DNA of 64,000 bases, taken from the NCBI GenBank assembly GCA_000708835.1, contig DF237207.1, positions 1-64,000 on the forward strand. Direction: 5' to 3'. The position numbers were made by a program, and so were the translations under genes. Positions 21,201 through 33,612 of this stretch are shown piece after piece. The stretch's first letter is position 1, and every line of letters starts with the position of its first letter. The notes beneath the pieces are model-generated. The model had not been told where the DNA came from. It did not search any database and was given only the letters and a program-made list of their open reading frames with translations. Source of the stretch: Klebsormidium nitens (lineage: Eukaryota > Streptophyta > Klebsormidiophyceae > Klebsormidiales > Klebsormidiaceae).

Positions 21201-23958
21201 GCCATCCGCGCGGGGGCCAAGGGCCGCGCCGACGCCGACGACGACGCGCCCGACGACGGCGCGGGCGGGGCCGCGGCGGCTGCGGCGGCGGCCAAGGGAC
21301 GGCTGGTGTCGGCGGTGATGAAGAAGAACCTGATGGAGAACGTGGTGCCCATCCTGATCGAACTCAAGAGGTGCGGCTTTACTGCCCGGCACTGCCGAGG
21401 TAGTTCAGCAGCCCCCTCGGCACTGAATAACGTGTCGGACCATCCTCTAGGAGGCTGTGCACCGTCACGCTATGCTCGCGGTGTTGAGCTGTCGTTACAC
21501 AAACCTGACAGCTTGCCTGATGATTCTTACCCGTTTGAAGCTTCTGGAGTGGTCAAGGCGACAGGTTCCTTGAGCCGTGTGCGGGGCTACGGTGCGCGCA
21601 GGGTGCTGGAGGAGGCGCGCAGCCCGCTGCTGGGCCCGCTGATGGAGTGCATCCGCAGCCTGCTCAAGGAGTACAAGGCCGAGCTGGACGACATCTTCGC
21701 AGCGGACCGCCAGGTAGGCCGCCCCGCCGAACCGCACGGGCCACCGCTGAGGAGTGAAGCACTGCGTGGCTCCGGAGGCGCGAACAGCTTGAGACATCAT
21801 ACGCTTGCGGGATGGAAGCGGTCTGTGTGATTTCAATGCGTCGTAAGATGACTGGTGGGTTCCATTGCCTTGCCCGCAGTGTGTGCTCTTTCCATGCGGC
21901 CTCTCTCTGCTTCGCCAAGGAGGCTGCCGAGCGCGATCCCGCTCGTTGTCCCGTGAGCTCGGTCCTGGGCTGACCCGCCGTGTGTGCTGCGTGGCAGCTG
22001 GGCAAGGAGATTCTGTACGACATCCAGAAGCACGAGGCCGCCGCCAAGGCCGCTGCTGCCGCCGCCCGCCTGGCCACCCCCGCCACCGCCGCCACCCACC
22101 GGCAGGGCGCCCCGAGGACCGGCGGCGCAACTCCACGTGGCACCCCGACGACTCATCGCGGAGCAGTGTCGGGTCGGACAGTCGGCAGGAGGCCGGAGCA
22201 GCTGACCGCTCTTGAGTCGATTCGAAGGACCGGCGGCGCAGGCTCGGCTGGGGCCATGGGAAGGACACCTACCAGTCTGCATGGTGCACCGGTGCCCGCG
22301 CAAGTCGGGGAGGGGGCTGGCGGGGCCACATCAGCGGGAAGGCGCGACGGCGGGGGAGCGGAGCCCATGGCGAGCAGCCCCGCGGGCGCCGCCCCGCCAG
22401 CGGCAGGGCAAGACGAGGTAGCGCAACCCGCGGCGGAGCACCGGGATGAAGAACCGTCGTTCGAGTTCCAGCTGCCACAGCTCGATGTAGATCCCCCAAC
22501 GCCGCAACAGACACGGCGGCTGGCCGGCCTTTTTGACGGTTTGGCGGCTGATGCGGGCCACGTGCCCGAGGCAGGTATGCCGGGCAGAGGAGGGGGCCTC
22601 ACTGAAGAAGCGAGCTTCGAGAACGGTGGGCAGACCGGGAGCGGGGCCAGGGACACAGGGTGGCAGCCGGACCCCAGCAGCAGCACCCCCGTGCGCCCGG
22701 CAGCCTCATTCGCGGCGGCCTTCCTGAGCCCGCCCCTCCGCCCCGCCCGCACCCCACTTGCCCGCTCCACGTTAGCCACGCCCCTGCCCGGCGGGCGGCC
22801 CCAGCTGGGCACGCCTGCTGCGCGCACCCCCGCGGCCACGCCCGCGCCTGGCCCGGGCAGCAGCGGCCGGAGCCCCACCCTGGGGCTCGTGCTTCAGGAG
22901 GGGGCCGCGGCCACTCCCTCCCTGCGTACGCTCTCCGTGCCCCGGCTGCGGCCAGGGGCGTCCCGCTGGGCCGAGCGGCAGGCACGGGCAGCGGCCCCTG
23001 GAGAGGACGGGAGGGCGCAGCGGCCAGCGGCAGAGCGGCGCGCGGAGGGGAAGGCGCCGAAAGCTGGGGCGGGCGCGGAGCGGAAAGGCGGCGGCGAGGC
23101 GGCGGAGGAGCAGGAGAACAGGATGCCGCTGCCGTCGCCGCTGCCGGTCAGGGTATATGCGCCAGGGGCTGCAGAAGGTGGGGGGCGCGGCCAGCAAGCG
23201 GGGAAGGGGCGCCACGGGCGGATGTCTCACTGCCTCAATGATGTCACGTGTTGGTTGATGCTCCCAAGCTCATGATCGAAACGAATTCGGCATTCGTACA
23301 AATCGAGAATGCGCATCCTGTCACTTCGTGGGATCAAAGCCTGCAAATCACGAAAGGAAATACGCCTCGAAATGCTCCCCGTTTTGTGATCTCAAGCGTA
23401 ATCGAATCGGAGGCAATTCCTCACTGCTGACTGATCGAGTCCGGCAACGTCAATCCATGGGTTGCCTGCCCTTCCGCTCCGTGTCGCTCCTCACTGGCCC
23501 TTCCTCTGCTGCTCTACTCAGGTGGCAGGCCGGGCGGGGCGGCCGTGCTGCTCTTCTCGCCGGACCAGGCGCTGCCCCCCCTGCGGCAGTGGAACGTGCA
23601 GCTGCCCGACAGCCAGGTCAGCGCCGCAACGCCGCCTTCCGTCCGTCAGCCCTTCGCACGCTGCCTTGTCCTCTCCTAGTTGTGCAGCCGCTTAGCGGCA
23701 GCTGTCGCTCATGCTGGCTGCCTGGACTGGCCGCAGCGGGGTGGGGGCCTATGCGTGGTCGTCGCTCGGATGCACGGGTGCCGCAGATGAGAGTCTTTCC
23801 TGCATGAGCTTGCCCCTTGCTGCGTCCAGGAGACCACGAAGCGGCCGCACCGCACCCCCTCCAAGAGCCCGCTGGGCGCCCCTGCAGCGTCCTCGCCCTC
23901 CCCGACTGCCGTGCGGGACCTGCACAGCAACCGGCTCCGCACAGGGCTCGCACCCTGA
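15275..23958 (+). CDS. CAP-D3: condensin-II complex subunit CAP-D3
   Basis: HEAT-repeat subunit of condensin II, which compacts mitotic chromosomes in the nucleus. Thirteen exons: 15275-15728, 16054-16933, 17146-18050, 18311-19354, 19513-19604, 19788-19990, 20550-20676, 20870-20978, 21114-21370, 21602-21713, 21998-23177, 23522-23616, 23830-23958; roughly 1860 residues. Diagnostic parts are CSDKAPQVRSRALTNLA (exon 3), the block from VRNNILVALADLCVRYTALVD through DACEVVRRQALLLLG to YVKWRGPLFHRVLRALVDD (exons 5-6), and MKKNLMENVVPILIELK (exon 9). Exon 11 adds a long low-complexity Ala/Pro/Gly tail before a short conserved-looking end. Every junction keeps phase, but inside exon 3 the frame slips by one base at or near the run of nine C at 17251-17259, probably a one-base assembly error. 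The ATG at 15275 is the first in frame; a further 5' exon is possible. Confidence 0.88.
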
Positions 23959-25339
23959 GCCGGAACATGACCGCTCAAGAGAAAAGGGTGCCGCAGCTGA
24001 GACGAAGTCTTGATTGCCACTGTGCAACACACATGTGCTTGGTACACTACGTTTATTTAGTGGTCCGACTTATGCATACATGATGTGGACCTTTTCAGCT
24101 ATAAATGTTGGGTCTATTTGGTTTCTTTCCGTCCAGACCGAAACTAGAATTAAGCAGTGTGCATGAGCCTGCGCCTTGGTTACGCAAAGAATTAGTTACA
24201 GTCTAGAGCGACTTTAATGAGCACTCCTAACGCATGTACTTTCAAGTTCGAGATGGACGAACACATTTGCAGTATGGAGTTTCTTCCGCTCAATTGGATG
24301 ACTTCCCGGCCCGAAATCCGTCTGGGCCTATTATACGCTGGCACCTCTTCAACAAATGCTCAGTACCTTTAGTATTTGAGTACCTGTGCAGCCTATAGCA
24401 CAGCTTCGGGCCTGCGCACGAACTAATCATCCATATGGCTCGCACTTGGACTGGCAAAGATAGCAATCGCGTGCCGCATTGTCGATGAACACTGGCAAGC
24501 CAGCCATGCAGCTAAATGACAAATTATGCACATCCTTCTACGTATGCATGGTCCACACGTACACAACTGATGACTACTGCATGGTCACTGACGGCGTGAT
24601 CATACGTGCAACTTCTTGCACTTAGACATATGAATCGTCAGCAGTATATCTCTGATTTTATATCTAGCGATCGAGTGGTTTTCGGCATGCATGCCAGCTC
24701 TCGACCACATTCAATCAATAAAATATATATCTTCTACAGTAATCAATTGCTAGCCGTGAGCGTCAGGGCGGCCGGGCGGCTCACTTGCATGTGGCCACTG
24801 TTATTGCACTTCCCGTGCGGTCAGATGACTACTGCGTATACAAAGCTGGCTACATATCATGAAATGCAAGCATGCCGCGCGCACCTTTTGCGTGCAATAA
24901 GTCTGCCGCGCTTCTTCCGCTGCAGCAATGGGTAAGTACAGGGATTTTGACGGACGGACGACAGGTACATAGGGCCCTCGCCTGCAGAGACCGTAAAAGA
25001 GTGGTCAACATCCGGAATGAGAAGGCCGGAGCAAGCATGCCTGTATTGAGGTGATCTTTGCGAGTCTGAACGCGAGCTAAGCGATCGGCTGCCCGTGCTT
25101 CGATATTTTGGGGCCATGCTGCTGACGGCCCTGATGCGAACTCGTTTCAGGACGCTGAAGCTCGAAAGTCAGTTCTTCACTTGCAGAAGAGTTCTTAAAT
25201 TGCTCCCACCGCCCAGGAATGTGCCAGAGAGGGATGGCGGTACACGTGCGCCCACAATCTGATCTCAGAAGATCTGCTCTGCCATGGGTGCGATGCGCAG
25301 AGGCGTTCACTGTTCCCCACCCGGTGTGCGTGCCTCGCT
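23959..25339. other. convergent 3' region, CAP-D3 / DUF1295 gene
   Basis: No supported gene in 1.4 kb. It should contain both 3' UTRs. The centre (about 24050-24900) is AT-rich. No tRNA or repeat was recognised. Confidence 0.45.
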
Positions 25340-27581
25340 TCAGCTGCCGTTGGGCTTGCGGGGCCAGGGGATGACGGCGCTTGTGTCGCGCAGGTACGCT
25401 TGATACGCGGGGTCGCCGCCCCACCGCTTGTGGGCGCCCTTCTCCACCATCGGCAGCTGCGCAAAAGGCCACAGCGGCGTCAGCCGATAGCAGGGCGAGC
25501 CAAGGCAAAGCCGTTTGCGGACATCTCACGGGATCGGAAGAGGAGAGAAGCACTCATCTAAATAGCGACAGCCGTCCGCATTCAGCGCCCCAGACTCTGT
25601 CCGAGCCACTTTGGGGAGTGCCGCACAGATGCCGGGGCTTACCCCGCTGACGTTGATGGTCAGGTGGTACGACAGGAGGGGGCTCAGGAAACCTGCACGA
25701 GGAGGAGGCAGCAGCTTACGCACAGGCAGCCCGGACGCCACAGCGGGGAGGCACACGAGGCTCCCCAAGCTGGCCACTGCCGGCATCCAGGCCAACGAGA
25801 CTGCTCCCGCTAGGTTGACCATGAGAGTGGAAACGTATCGGTGCTTGCAACCAACAACAAGCATCTTTGTTTAGCAACAAGTATACCGCTTGTCCGAACG
25901 CGAAGGGCTCACATGCTGCGGCAGGGAGGGGCTGCAGGGCAGACGCGGCACACAGCGCGGCGCCCGTCCACAGCGTGATCTCGCCAAAGTAGTTGGGGTG
26001 GCGGCTGTACCTGCGGCAGCGGCAGGGCGAAACCAGGTCGAGGGCAGCCGCAGATAGACAACGGAGGCAGGCCGGCACAAAAGCTTCTATACAAAGCGGT
26101 GGGGTCGGAAATGATTAAACATTGACGGCGGGCCGGCGGACTGCAACGGCCCTTGACAAGACTGTCGGCCTGCCTACCTCCAGAGGCCACTGTCGATCCA
26201 CTTGCCCTTATTGCTGGGGTCACGCCGAAACCTGCACAAGATGGACCAGTCATACTGAATCTCAGAAGTCTAGCTATTGAAAGAAAGTGACCAGAACTGA
26301 ATTTCTTAACCATACGGTACAGGACGAGGGATAGCGACAGAGGGAAGACACATCATTGAGAAGAGTGTTTCTGGCTGGCCACCGCACGCGGGCCAGGACT
26401 TCCCTCCTTGCTGCCTGCCAGGCGGAGGTGGGCGCGGCGCACCTGTCTTTCTGGTGATCCGCCACGGCCTCAACGGCAAAGCCTGCCGCCCAGATGCCTG
26501 CCCCCAGGTAGGCCACAGGGCCGAGGGGCGCCGCGGGGGAGGCGTTGAGCAGCAGCATAGGCAGCGACACCACAAACACCCACACAGCCTGCACCACAGA
26601 AAAACGGGTGACCCTGGGTGTAGGCATCCGTTGCGCGCACAACATTGAGCGGCAGAACCAAAGCGCCAAATCTCGCAATTCTTCCTGCCACGATGGGATC
26701 CATGATGGGAGCCCTACCTGGACAGTCCAATAGAGGAGGAAGGTCCCCGGCTGCGACTTGATTCTATCCAGGCGGTCGTCCTTTCCAGCCTGCAGCGCAA
26801 GATCACAGGACTTAACACGGCAGGTGCACTGGACGGCTATGCTCACTGAACAAGTCAACCAAAGCAGAAACATGTCCTCCTTGCTTTTGATGGCTCAGTA
26901 GGGCATTGGATAAAGATGGCTTCCTTCCCCTCGACCAAAAACACCGACTGAACATGATCCAGTGTCTTGAAGAACAACAGGGTGATCCAATCAGAGGGTG
27001 GCGCACGTGCAGGACGCGGGCAAAGAGGAAGCTGCCCAGGCGCGCGGCCCAGAGCGCCACCATGCCCGACAGCAGCAGCTGGTGCGGGGAGGCCGCGCTG
27101 CGCGAGAGGGACAGGCCCGCCAGGGTCAGGTACGTGAGGGAGCCGGTGAGGTCGTAGAACTTGTCCGTCTGCGAAGGGAGGGGGAGGGGGAGGCGGAGGG
27201 GGGGGGGATGGTCGAGGCGACCGAGGGGGGACGGCGTCGAGGAAGTACGAAGTTCGGACGTAGGNNNNNNNNNNNNNNNNNNNNGATGTCAGCACCCAGG
27301 GGGGAGGCTCAGAAGCAAATTCGGCGTAGGACAAGAAACAGCATCTGAGATCCTGCTGAAGCAACACTAGCAACTGCCTAATCTGCCAAAAGCCATGCTA
27401 CTTAGCTTGCCCTGAGAAGAGCCCGCATCAGATTTTGTCAGGGCAAACTGTCTCAATGCTTCGTGTGGAGTGGCAAGAGCTCCACGGCGCTGACCTGCTG
27501 CCAGTAGGAGTAGGCCCAGCCGGCCACCTGGATGCCCAGGTCAATGGCAAAGTAGGTCAGCAGCGACGCGCCCAGGCCCAT
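25340..27581 (-). CDS. DUF1295 / steroid 5-alpha-reductase-like membrane protein
   Basis: Polytopic membrane protein of the DUF1295 family, whose C-terminal half is related to steroid 5-alpha reductases and isoprenylcysteine methyltransferases; the substrate in algae is not known. Nine minus-strand exons (27581-27495, 27168-27007, 26789-26718, 26588-26443, 26231-26178, 26010-25913, 25800-25720, 25692-25643, 25456-25340) give 288 residues, close to plant homologues. Motifs seen: TDKFYDLTGSLTY near the N terminus, GKDDRLDRIK, a hydrophobic helix from AVWVFVVSLP, the DPSNKGKWIDSGLW segment, and the reductase signature YSRHPNYFGEI, split at an intron just before its Tyr. The C terminus ends DTSAVIPWPRK plus four residues. 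The first intron contains the window's only assembly gap (27265-27284), which does not touch coding sequence. Oxidoreductase activity is inferred from family only. Confidence 0.87.
27265..27284. other. 20-N assembly gap
   Basis: Twenty undetermined bases within intron 1 of the DUF1295 gene, about 40 bases from a very G-rich plus-strand tract (27176-27225). The true gap length may differ from 20. Confidence 0.99.
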
Positions 27582-28425
27582 GGTGACGCGCTCACGGGCG
27601 CCAGAGAGCGGCGTGGGTGCACCAGCAGGGCTTGCCCCCGAGGAGTGAAACCAGCGGGGCACAAGCCTCTGCCGCTCAACCTGGCCCCGATGCCCGCCGA
27701 AGAGTACTTTCTGAGACTGACTTGTCAATGAACTCTGGAATCCGCTTCTTGTGAAGAGTAGCCGGGGCGTGTCTTTAATGGCTGTTCTTGCAAATGCTGT
27801 CAATGTGGTGAGGTGCAAAGGGCTGGTCCCGATTGACCAGATGGGGGGCAATGCGATCCGGGGCCCCGCATGCACAACCCGGGAGACACCGCCAATCAAG
27901 GCACCCCAAGGGGCGGGGCGCGGAGGGAATGAGCTGGGGAGCGGAGCACGTCTAAACAACGGGCAGGTAGTAAGGGTTCCCAGGAGAGAAATGATCTTCG
28001 TACCTGCGACTTGCTTGTTGAGAGAGCGGATGGCTGCTGGCACTGCCCATGCGAGCACAGACATCCTCAACAACTCTCCACGCCCTCTCCACGCATGATC
28101 CGCAATTCGAAGTCTTGAGCAAGCACCATAGCAGCAGTGCAAGCCGAACAACCTTGGTCATTGGTTAGGTTAGGCTTAGGGCTAAGGGTAAAGCGTCATG
28201 GAGGAGTCGTCGAGGACGCTACGGAAAACGAGTTAGGGTTTCTAAATTCTACTAACTAGGTAGTACTAGACCCGGCCAGGCAGAGAAGAAGCACGTAAAG
28301 CTAGAAGACTGGCACCAGGATCTTTGGCAAGCTGGGGAGCCGCCACAGCGCCAAAGGAGTGTAGCAGCGGTGGTGGTAGCGGGTGCACGGTGCCCTGAGG
28401 CCAGGCACACCTCCCTTCTGGAGCC
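27582..28425. promoter_or_regulatory. divergent promoter region with telo-box, DUF1295 gene / LAP
   Basis: 844 bases between two start codons on opposite strands. TTAGGGTTT (28233-28241), the reverse of the plant telo-box AAACCCTAA, lies about 185 bases upstream of the aminopeptidase ATG, next to degenerate TTAGG/TTAGGG words (28164-28190). Telo-boxes are known in plant promoters of housekeeping and translation genes; a role here is inference. Confidence 0.35.
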
Positions 28426-31400
28426 ATGGCATCCGGAGTGATTGGGCTGACGAAGACGGGGCCTGCGAACCTGCCTGAGGTGAGGAAGAGCATTGCTGCA
28501 TTGGGTCACAACTGGGGCTCATTGTTGATGTCGGGGAGCATTTTACCTGGACCCTCTGGGAGTGACTCATCTAGGCTGGACCCTCTGGGAGTGACTCATC
28601 TAAGCTGTAAAAAGTGAGGCGTGTCTGTGGATTGTGCGGTTATGATTGTCCACTGATGGTGCTAGAATGCACATTTGAGTGGACGCAGCGCACAGCATCA
28701 GTACCTCTTGTATGTTGCTACACCACTCTCTGCATCGCTCTCGTTGCGTATGTTGCAGCTGGACATCAAGGTCAGTGGCACCACCCCCGCTGAGTGGAGC
28801 GGCGATGCCCTGGTGGTGGGGGTGTTTGAGGAGGCACTGGCAATTGAGGGGGATGCCTTCAAGGCTGCTGAGCTGAGTGCACTGGACAAGAGCCTCGGGG
28901 GGGCTCTGAGGGAACTGGTACGGACACGGCATCGTGCACCACCCTGAGCTGGCAATCACTGCTATGTCTCCTTCAAAGGTTGGATTTGCGCCAGGCTTGA
29001 ATAGAGTCAAGACATGCCAGGCTTGATTGCGCCAAGGATCAAAAGGTGCCTATATGTTGCACATTGTTTCATCACCCACACTTGTTGAGCCAACTGGGAT
29101 TCCTGAAGTTTCCTAAAGTTTCCTGAAGATTGCTCTGAAGGGGCGATCAGTTGAGTGTTCAGTTGAGTTATCAAGTGCTTTCAGGCACCCACTACACATT
29201 TCATTGACGCTCTGCCTACAAAAGAGCAACCAATTCCCCAACAATGTACGCTGATAGATTGAAACATAAACCCCCATTCTTGAAGGTGTCTGATGGCGAC
29301 TTCAAGGGGAAACCAGGCCAAACATCATTTTCCAGAATTGCTGGCAGCAAGGTGAAGAGGTATGCTGCACTCTTCACTCTTTTCTTGCACAAAGACGAGA
29401 CGTGCCACCCAAGCTTCCACTGCGTCTTCGAATTGGTCAAGGCAAGACACAAAAACCGTTTTTTTCTGATGTGGTTCTCCTGTGTTGATACTTTGCCTTG
29501 CTAGCTCCTGTGCGCCTGTCCTCGTAGCTTTCTGATGGCCGTGTGCTCCGTAAGCAGGGTGGGCCTGGTGGGCCTAGGCAAGCAGAGCCCCGGCGCTGCC
29601 GCCCCTGCCAGCCCCTGGAAGAAGCTGGGCCTCACTGCCGCCGCAGCAGTAAAGAAGCAGCAGGTACCTGCGCATCCGCGCGACTTGCTGTCCTCTTCCA
29701 CCTGCTGAGTACTGGCCAACTGGTGCCAGGTTGGTCGGGGCTGGTTACAGTGACACAACTTACTAGTAGCTTTGGCTCAGCCACTTTCCGAAGGTGCGAA
29801 AGTAAGAGTTGGGTGGCTTCCGGTGCACATTCGTGTCAGTGTAGGCTCCTACGGAGCGCTTGTGCTCTGCCCCTCTGTCCTGGCCCCGCAGGCCCCGCTG
29901 TCACAGCTGTGCACACGCGTGCAGGTGACGTCCCTGGCGGTGGCGGTGATTGGGGTGGACGCCCTGCCGGAGGCGGCCAGGGCGGCGGCCGTGGAGGGGG
30001 TTGCGCTGGGGGTGCAGCTAGGCGGGTATGAGGACGTGCGCTTCAAGTCGGAGGTGAGCGCCTCACACACCACCGCGCCCGGCTGGAGCGAGAAAAAGCG
30101 GAGAATTTGGGAACCGCAAGAAAGGTTGTGCACCAGCTGTGAGAAGCTGATTTAGACCTACCCAACCGGTTAAAAGTAGTTGGACTCTGTGGGTAGTTGT
30201 CAAGATTTCGGACGCTGGATCTCAATCCTTTTCCTGGAAGGTGGCACTTCAGGAGGGGTTTGGTGGCGCTCAGTAGCCCAGGTAGTGCAGCCATGCCCGA
30301 CTTCGTGGCACCGGCTCTGCTGGCTGCTGCCATGCTCACCCCCCCGTGTTCTCTTCCAGGCCAAGGTGCCGGCGCTTCGCAGCGTGGCGCTGCTCTCGTT
30401 TGGCAGCGGGGCGGAGCAGGAGCAGGCGCTGGCGCTGGCTGCCCACGTGACGGCGGGGGTCACCCTCGCGCGCCAGCTGGTGGCGGCACCCGCCAACGTG
30501 CTCACGCCAGGTGGGCCTTCATCTGTGCGAACAGAGCACATCACTGGGACTGCACGCGTGCTCCTGCCTGTTTGCCTCGATGGGACGAGGCCATGGTAAC
30601 GTTGCAGCTGCTGGCATGGAGGAAGGTGCCTCTTCGCACCCTTGAAGTCAAACATTTTTCTCTACACGCTTCAATATGTACCAATCTAATAACTAGTTAC
30701 AGACAATGCACATACGGCTCGTTTCTTTCCTGTCGTATGAGGTCCGTCAACCCTCCGGGCTGTGGCCTCCTCCTGGTTTCTGCGAGTTGCTGATCCCCCC
30801 TGTTCGAGAGCATGACTGCCACCGCCGTCTGTGCAGCTGCGCTTGCGGAAGCTGCGGCGGGGGTGGCACGCGAGTTCAGCGACGTGCTGAGCATCCAAGT
30901 GCTCGACCAGAAGCAGATCGAGGTACCCCGCCCTGCGACCCTCACAAGTCTTGGTCAGCGAATGGGACTGGATCTACGCCGTTTCATATGTGCGGCTTTG
31001 CTATGCATCATTTCCATACTCTGAAATTTCGGTTCTGGTGCGAAGCCCCAAGACCTGCCTACGACCTCCCACGATGATCCCTCTGAGGCACCTCGTGATG
31101 GGTGCGGTGCAGGCGGCCGGCATGGGCGCCTTCCTGGGGGTGGCGGCCGCGTCCGACAGCCCGCCCCTGTTCATTCACCTCAAGTACACGCCCAAGGGGG
31201 AGCCCAAGCGCAAGCTCGTCATCATCGGGAAAGGGGTGAGCCGCTCAAGGGAAACGGGCCATCGTTAAAACGAGGATCCTCGATTCTGCTCAGGAATCAA
31301 GTCGTTGTGCAATCACCACGAAGGAGTATGTGGAGCTCAGTTTCCCGGACATGTCTTTTGGTGCGGCGGGGGTAGACGAGCCGTCCCGGTTTGCGTGCGC

Positions 31401-33612
31401 AGATCACGCACGACACGGGGGGCTACAACCTCAAGGTGGGCGCCAGCATCGAGTCCATGAAGTGCGACATGGGGGGCGCCGCCGCGGCCTTCGGAGCCGC
31501 CCGAGCCATTGGCGCCATCAAACCACCCGGGGTGGAGGTGAGCCGCAGCCCAGCACGCTCGGGGCCTCATTCTGCCAGCTACACAAGGGTTGAATCTGGT
31601 GCCACCCCGTAATTGTTTGCAACGTATTTCTTGCGGGCAGCTGTATAATACGCCTCTGAGAGCGTGCGAGATCCTTAGCCTTTTCACTTGAAAGGGCCTT
31701 TATGTCGCACCCGTGAATTGTGTGCCCAGAATGGAACTGCCAGGTCAAGGAAGGTGACTTCTGAAGTCTCTCGTTTGTCAAGTTCCTGACTTGCGTCGTC
31801 TCAGATTCTGAATTGTGTTGGGCTCTAGATTGTGGACTTATGATCTACGACAGACCTCGAGGGTTTCACAAAAGACTCAAAAGCCTCTTGCCGCAAAAAG
31901 CAAGATTTTGCGAGGACTGTCCCGCTCCTGCCATTTGCGTCCCCAGATTCCGTGCGAAAAAGCTAGAATGTACTGCACCTCCGGCAAAATCAACGGGGCC
32001 CGTTCAGCACTGGGCCTTGCTTTGGTGCGACGCCCACCAAGCGTGCAGGCTCGCAACGTCGGGGCGCCCGAGGACCAGCTCTGAGTCTGGTTGACACGCG
32101 GCTGGTGGTGGTGCAGGTCCACTTTTTGTCGGCCGCGTGCGACAACATGATCAGCGGCCACGGCATGCACCCGGGCGACATCATCACGGCGTCCAACGGC
32201 AAGACCATCGAGGTACGCACCGCCGCTCGGGTCGCCAATGGTTCGAGCGAATGCACTGCTCCGACATCGATTCGCTGCATTTGTTTGAACGAGCAGGCGG
32301 GCCTGAGATGAAAGTCCTGCTCGAACACCACCTTAAATTTGTTTGCTTCGTCTCGGCGTGTCTTCCCGTCAAGTCCTCTCGGGGGTCCGGAAGTGGCAGT
32401 GAAGAGGGCTTCGCCGAGCTCCCTCGCAGTCTGCGTGCATTTTTATCGTGTGCTCCTTGTGACGCGTTGGTGGTGCTGGCGTGGCAGGTGGGCAACACGG
32501 ATGCGGAGGGCCGCCTCACGCTGGCGGACGCGCTCGTGTATGCGTGCAAGCTGAAGCCCGACGCGGTGAGCCCGCGGCCCCGAAGGCCCCCTCGCTTTTG
32601 CGGCTGGCAGCGCCGTGCGAAGGTTACAAACAGTCCGACAGCAGTCCGCTGGCCATGCTACACACGTGCCGCAGGTGCTTCCACCCGCGCCTGACCCCCG
32701 GTTGTGCGGGGCGGTGCAGGTGGTGGACCTGGCGACGCTGACGGGCGCGATCATGGTGGCGCTGGGCACGGCGATGGCGGGCCTGTTCGCCAACAGCGAC
32801 GGCCTGGCGGACCAGCTCGCCACCGCCGCCAGGGCCGCGGGGGAGAAGCTCTGGCGGCTGCCGCTCGAGGAGGAGTGCGTGCCGCTCCGCCTGGGCTGCA
32901 GACCGTTGGGCGCCGTTTTGAGCTGTCCCTTCCGGAGATTGCTCTGCCACAGGCGGGGCCAGGATGCGTAACCTGTGACTTTCAGCCCGCCAGATGCAGT
33001 CAAAACAGGGCAGGCTCCCTCCTTCCTGTCCCACCGTTCCTGTAGGGGCCCCAGGGTTTGCCTACCGACGCCTCTGCTGTGCAGGGCGCACAGGGTGCCC
33101 CTCGCCTGATGCGGTGGTGCCGCGGTGGTGCAGGTACAAGGAGACCATCAAGTCGCCCATCGCGGACCTGATCAACACCGCTGGCCGGCCGGCCGGCGCA
33201 ATCAAGGCCGCGCTCTTCCTGCAAGAGGTCAGCCCAGGGCCCCCGTGTCTGCGCCTGCTGCGTGTGGACCATCCCTGGGGCAATTGCAGGCGGGCTGCTG
33301 CATTTTCCCAACAACGGCATGAGCTGCCGAAGAAGGCACCAGTACCGAGAGATCTTTGCTGGAACTCTTAGCTGCAGTCTGGCCTGGCATCGCATGGCGC
33401 TCTTAGCCCCACCCTCGGGGTAAGGGCAGGTCTGACCAGCGTGTTTGCGCTTGTGAGTGCAGTTTGTTGGGGAGAACGTGGAGTGGGCTCACCTGGACAT
33501 CGCTGGCGTCGCGTACGACGGCGACAAAAAGATCGGGACCGGCTTCGGCGTGAGCACGCTCGTCAAGTGGGTCCTCTCACAACAGCCGCCCGTCGACCTC
33601 GTCAGCTTCTAG
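28426..33612 (+). CDS. LAP: leucine aminopeptidase (peptidase family M17)
   Basis: Dizinc exopeptidase that removes N-terminal residues from peptides and works as a hexamer. Fourteen exons (28426-28479, 28759-28917, 29286-29359, 29558-29663, 29892-30053, 30360-30510, 30837-30922, 31113-31235, 31403-31537, 32117-32212, 32488-32565, 32720-32874, 33134-33227, 33463-33612) give 540 residues. Active-site residues match bovine lens enzyme spacing: Lys304, Asp309 ([11 protein letters not shown]), Lys316, Asp327 (MKCD), and Asp387, Glu389, Arg391 in the M17 signature NTDAEGRL. The C terminus ends with [12 protein letters not shown] and a short tail. The mature-like N terminus [12 protein letters not shown] follows the start directly, so unlike plant plastid LAPs no transit peptide is visible; either the enzyme is cytosolic or a 5' exon is missed. 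The intron before exon 3 ends in AAG rather than CAG. Intron 1 carries a 29-bp tandem duplication. Confidence 0.93.
28547..28604. repeat. 2 x 29-bp tandem duplication with TGACTCA
   Basis: CTGGACCCTCTGGGAGTGAC and the nine bases after it occur twice head to tail, at 28547-28575 and 28576-28604, differing at one base. Each unit contains TGACTCA, the palindromic core bound by GCN4/AP-1-type bZIP factors. It lies in intron 1 of the aminopeptidase gene. Confidence 0.85.

Noticed and set aside
28162-28195. Interstitial telomere tract (TTAGG-like words)
   Set aside because: The words are few, irregular and not tandem; no evidence of a fused or internal telomere.
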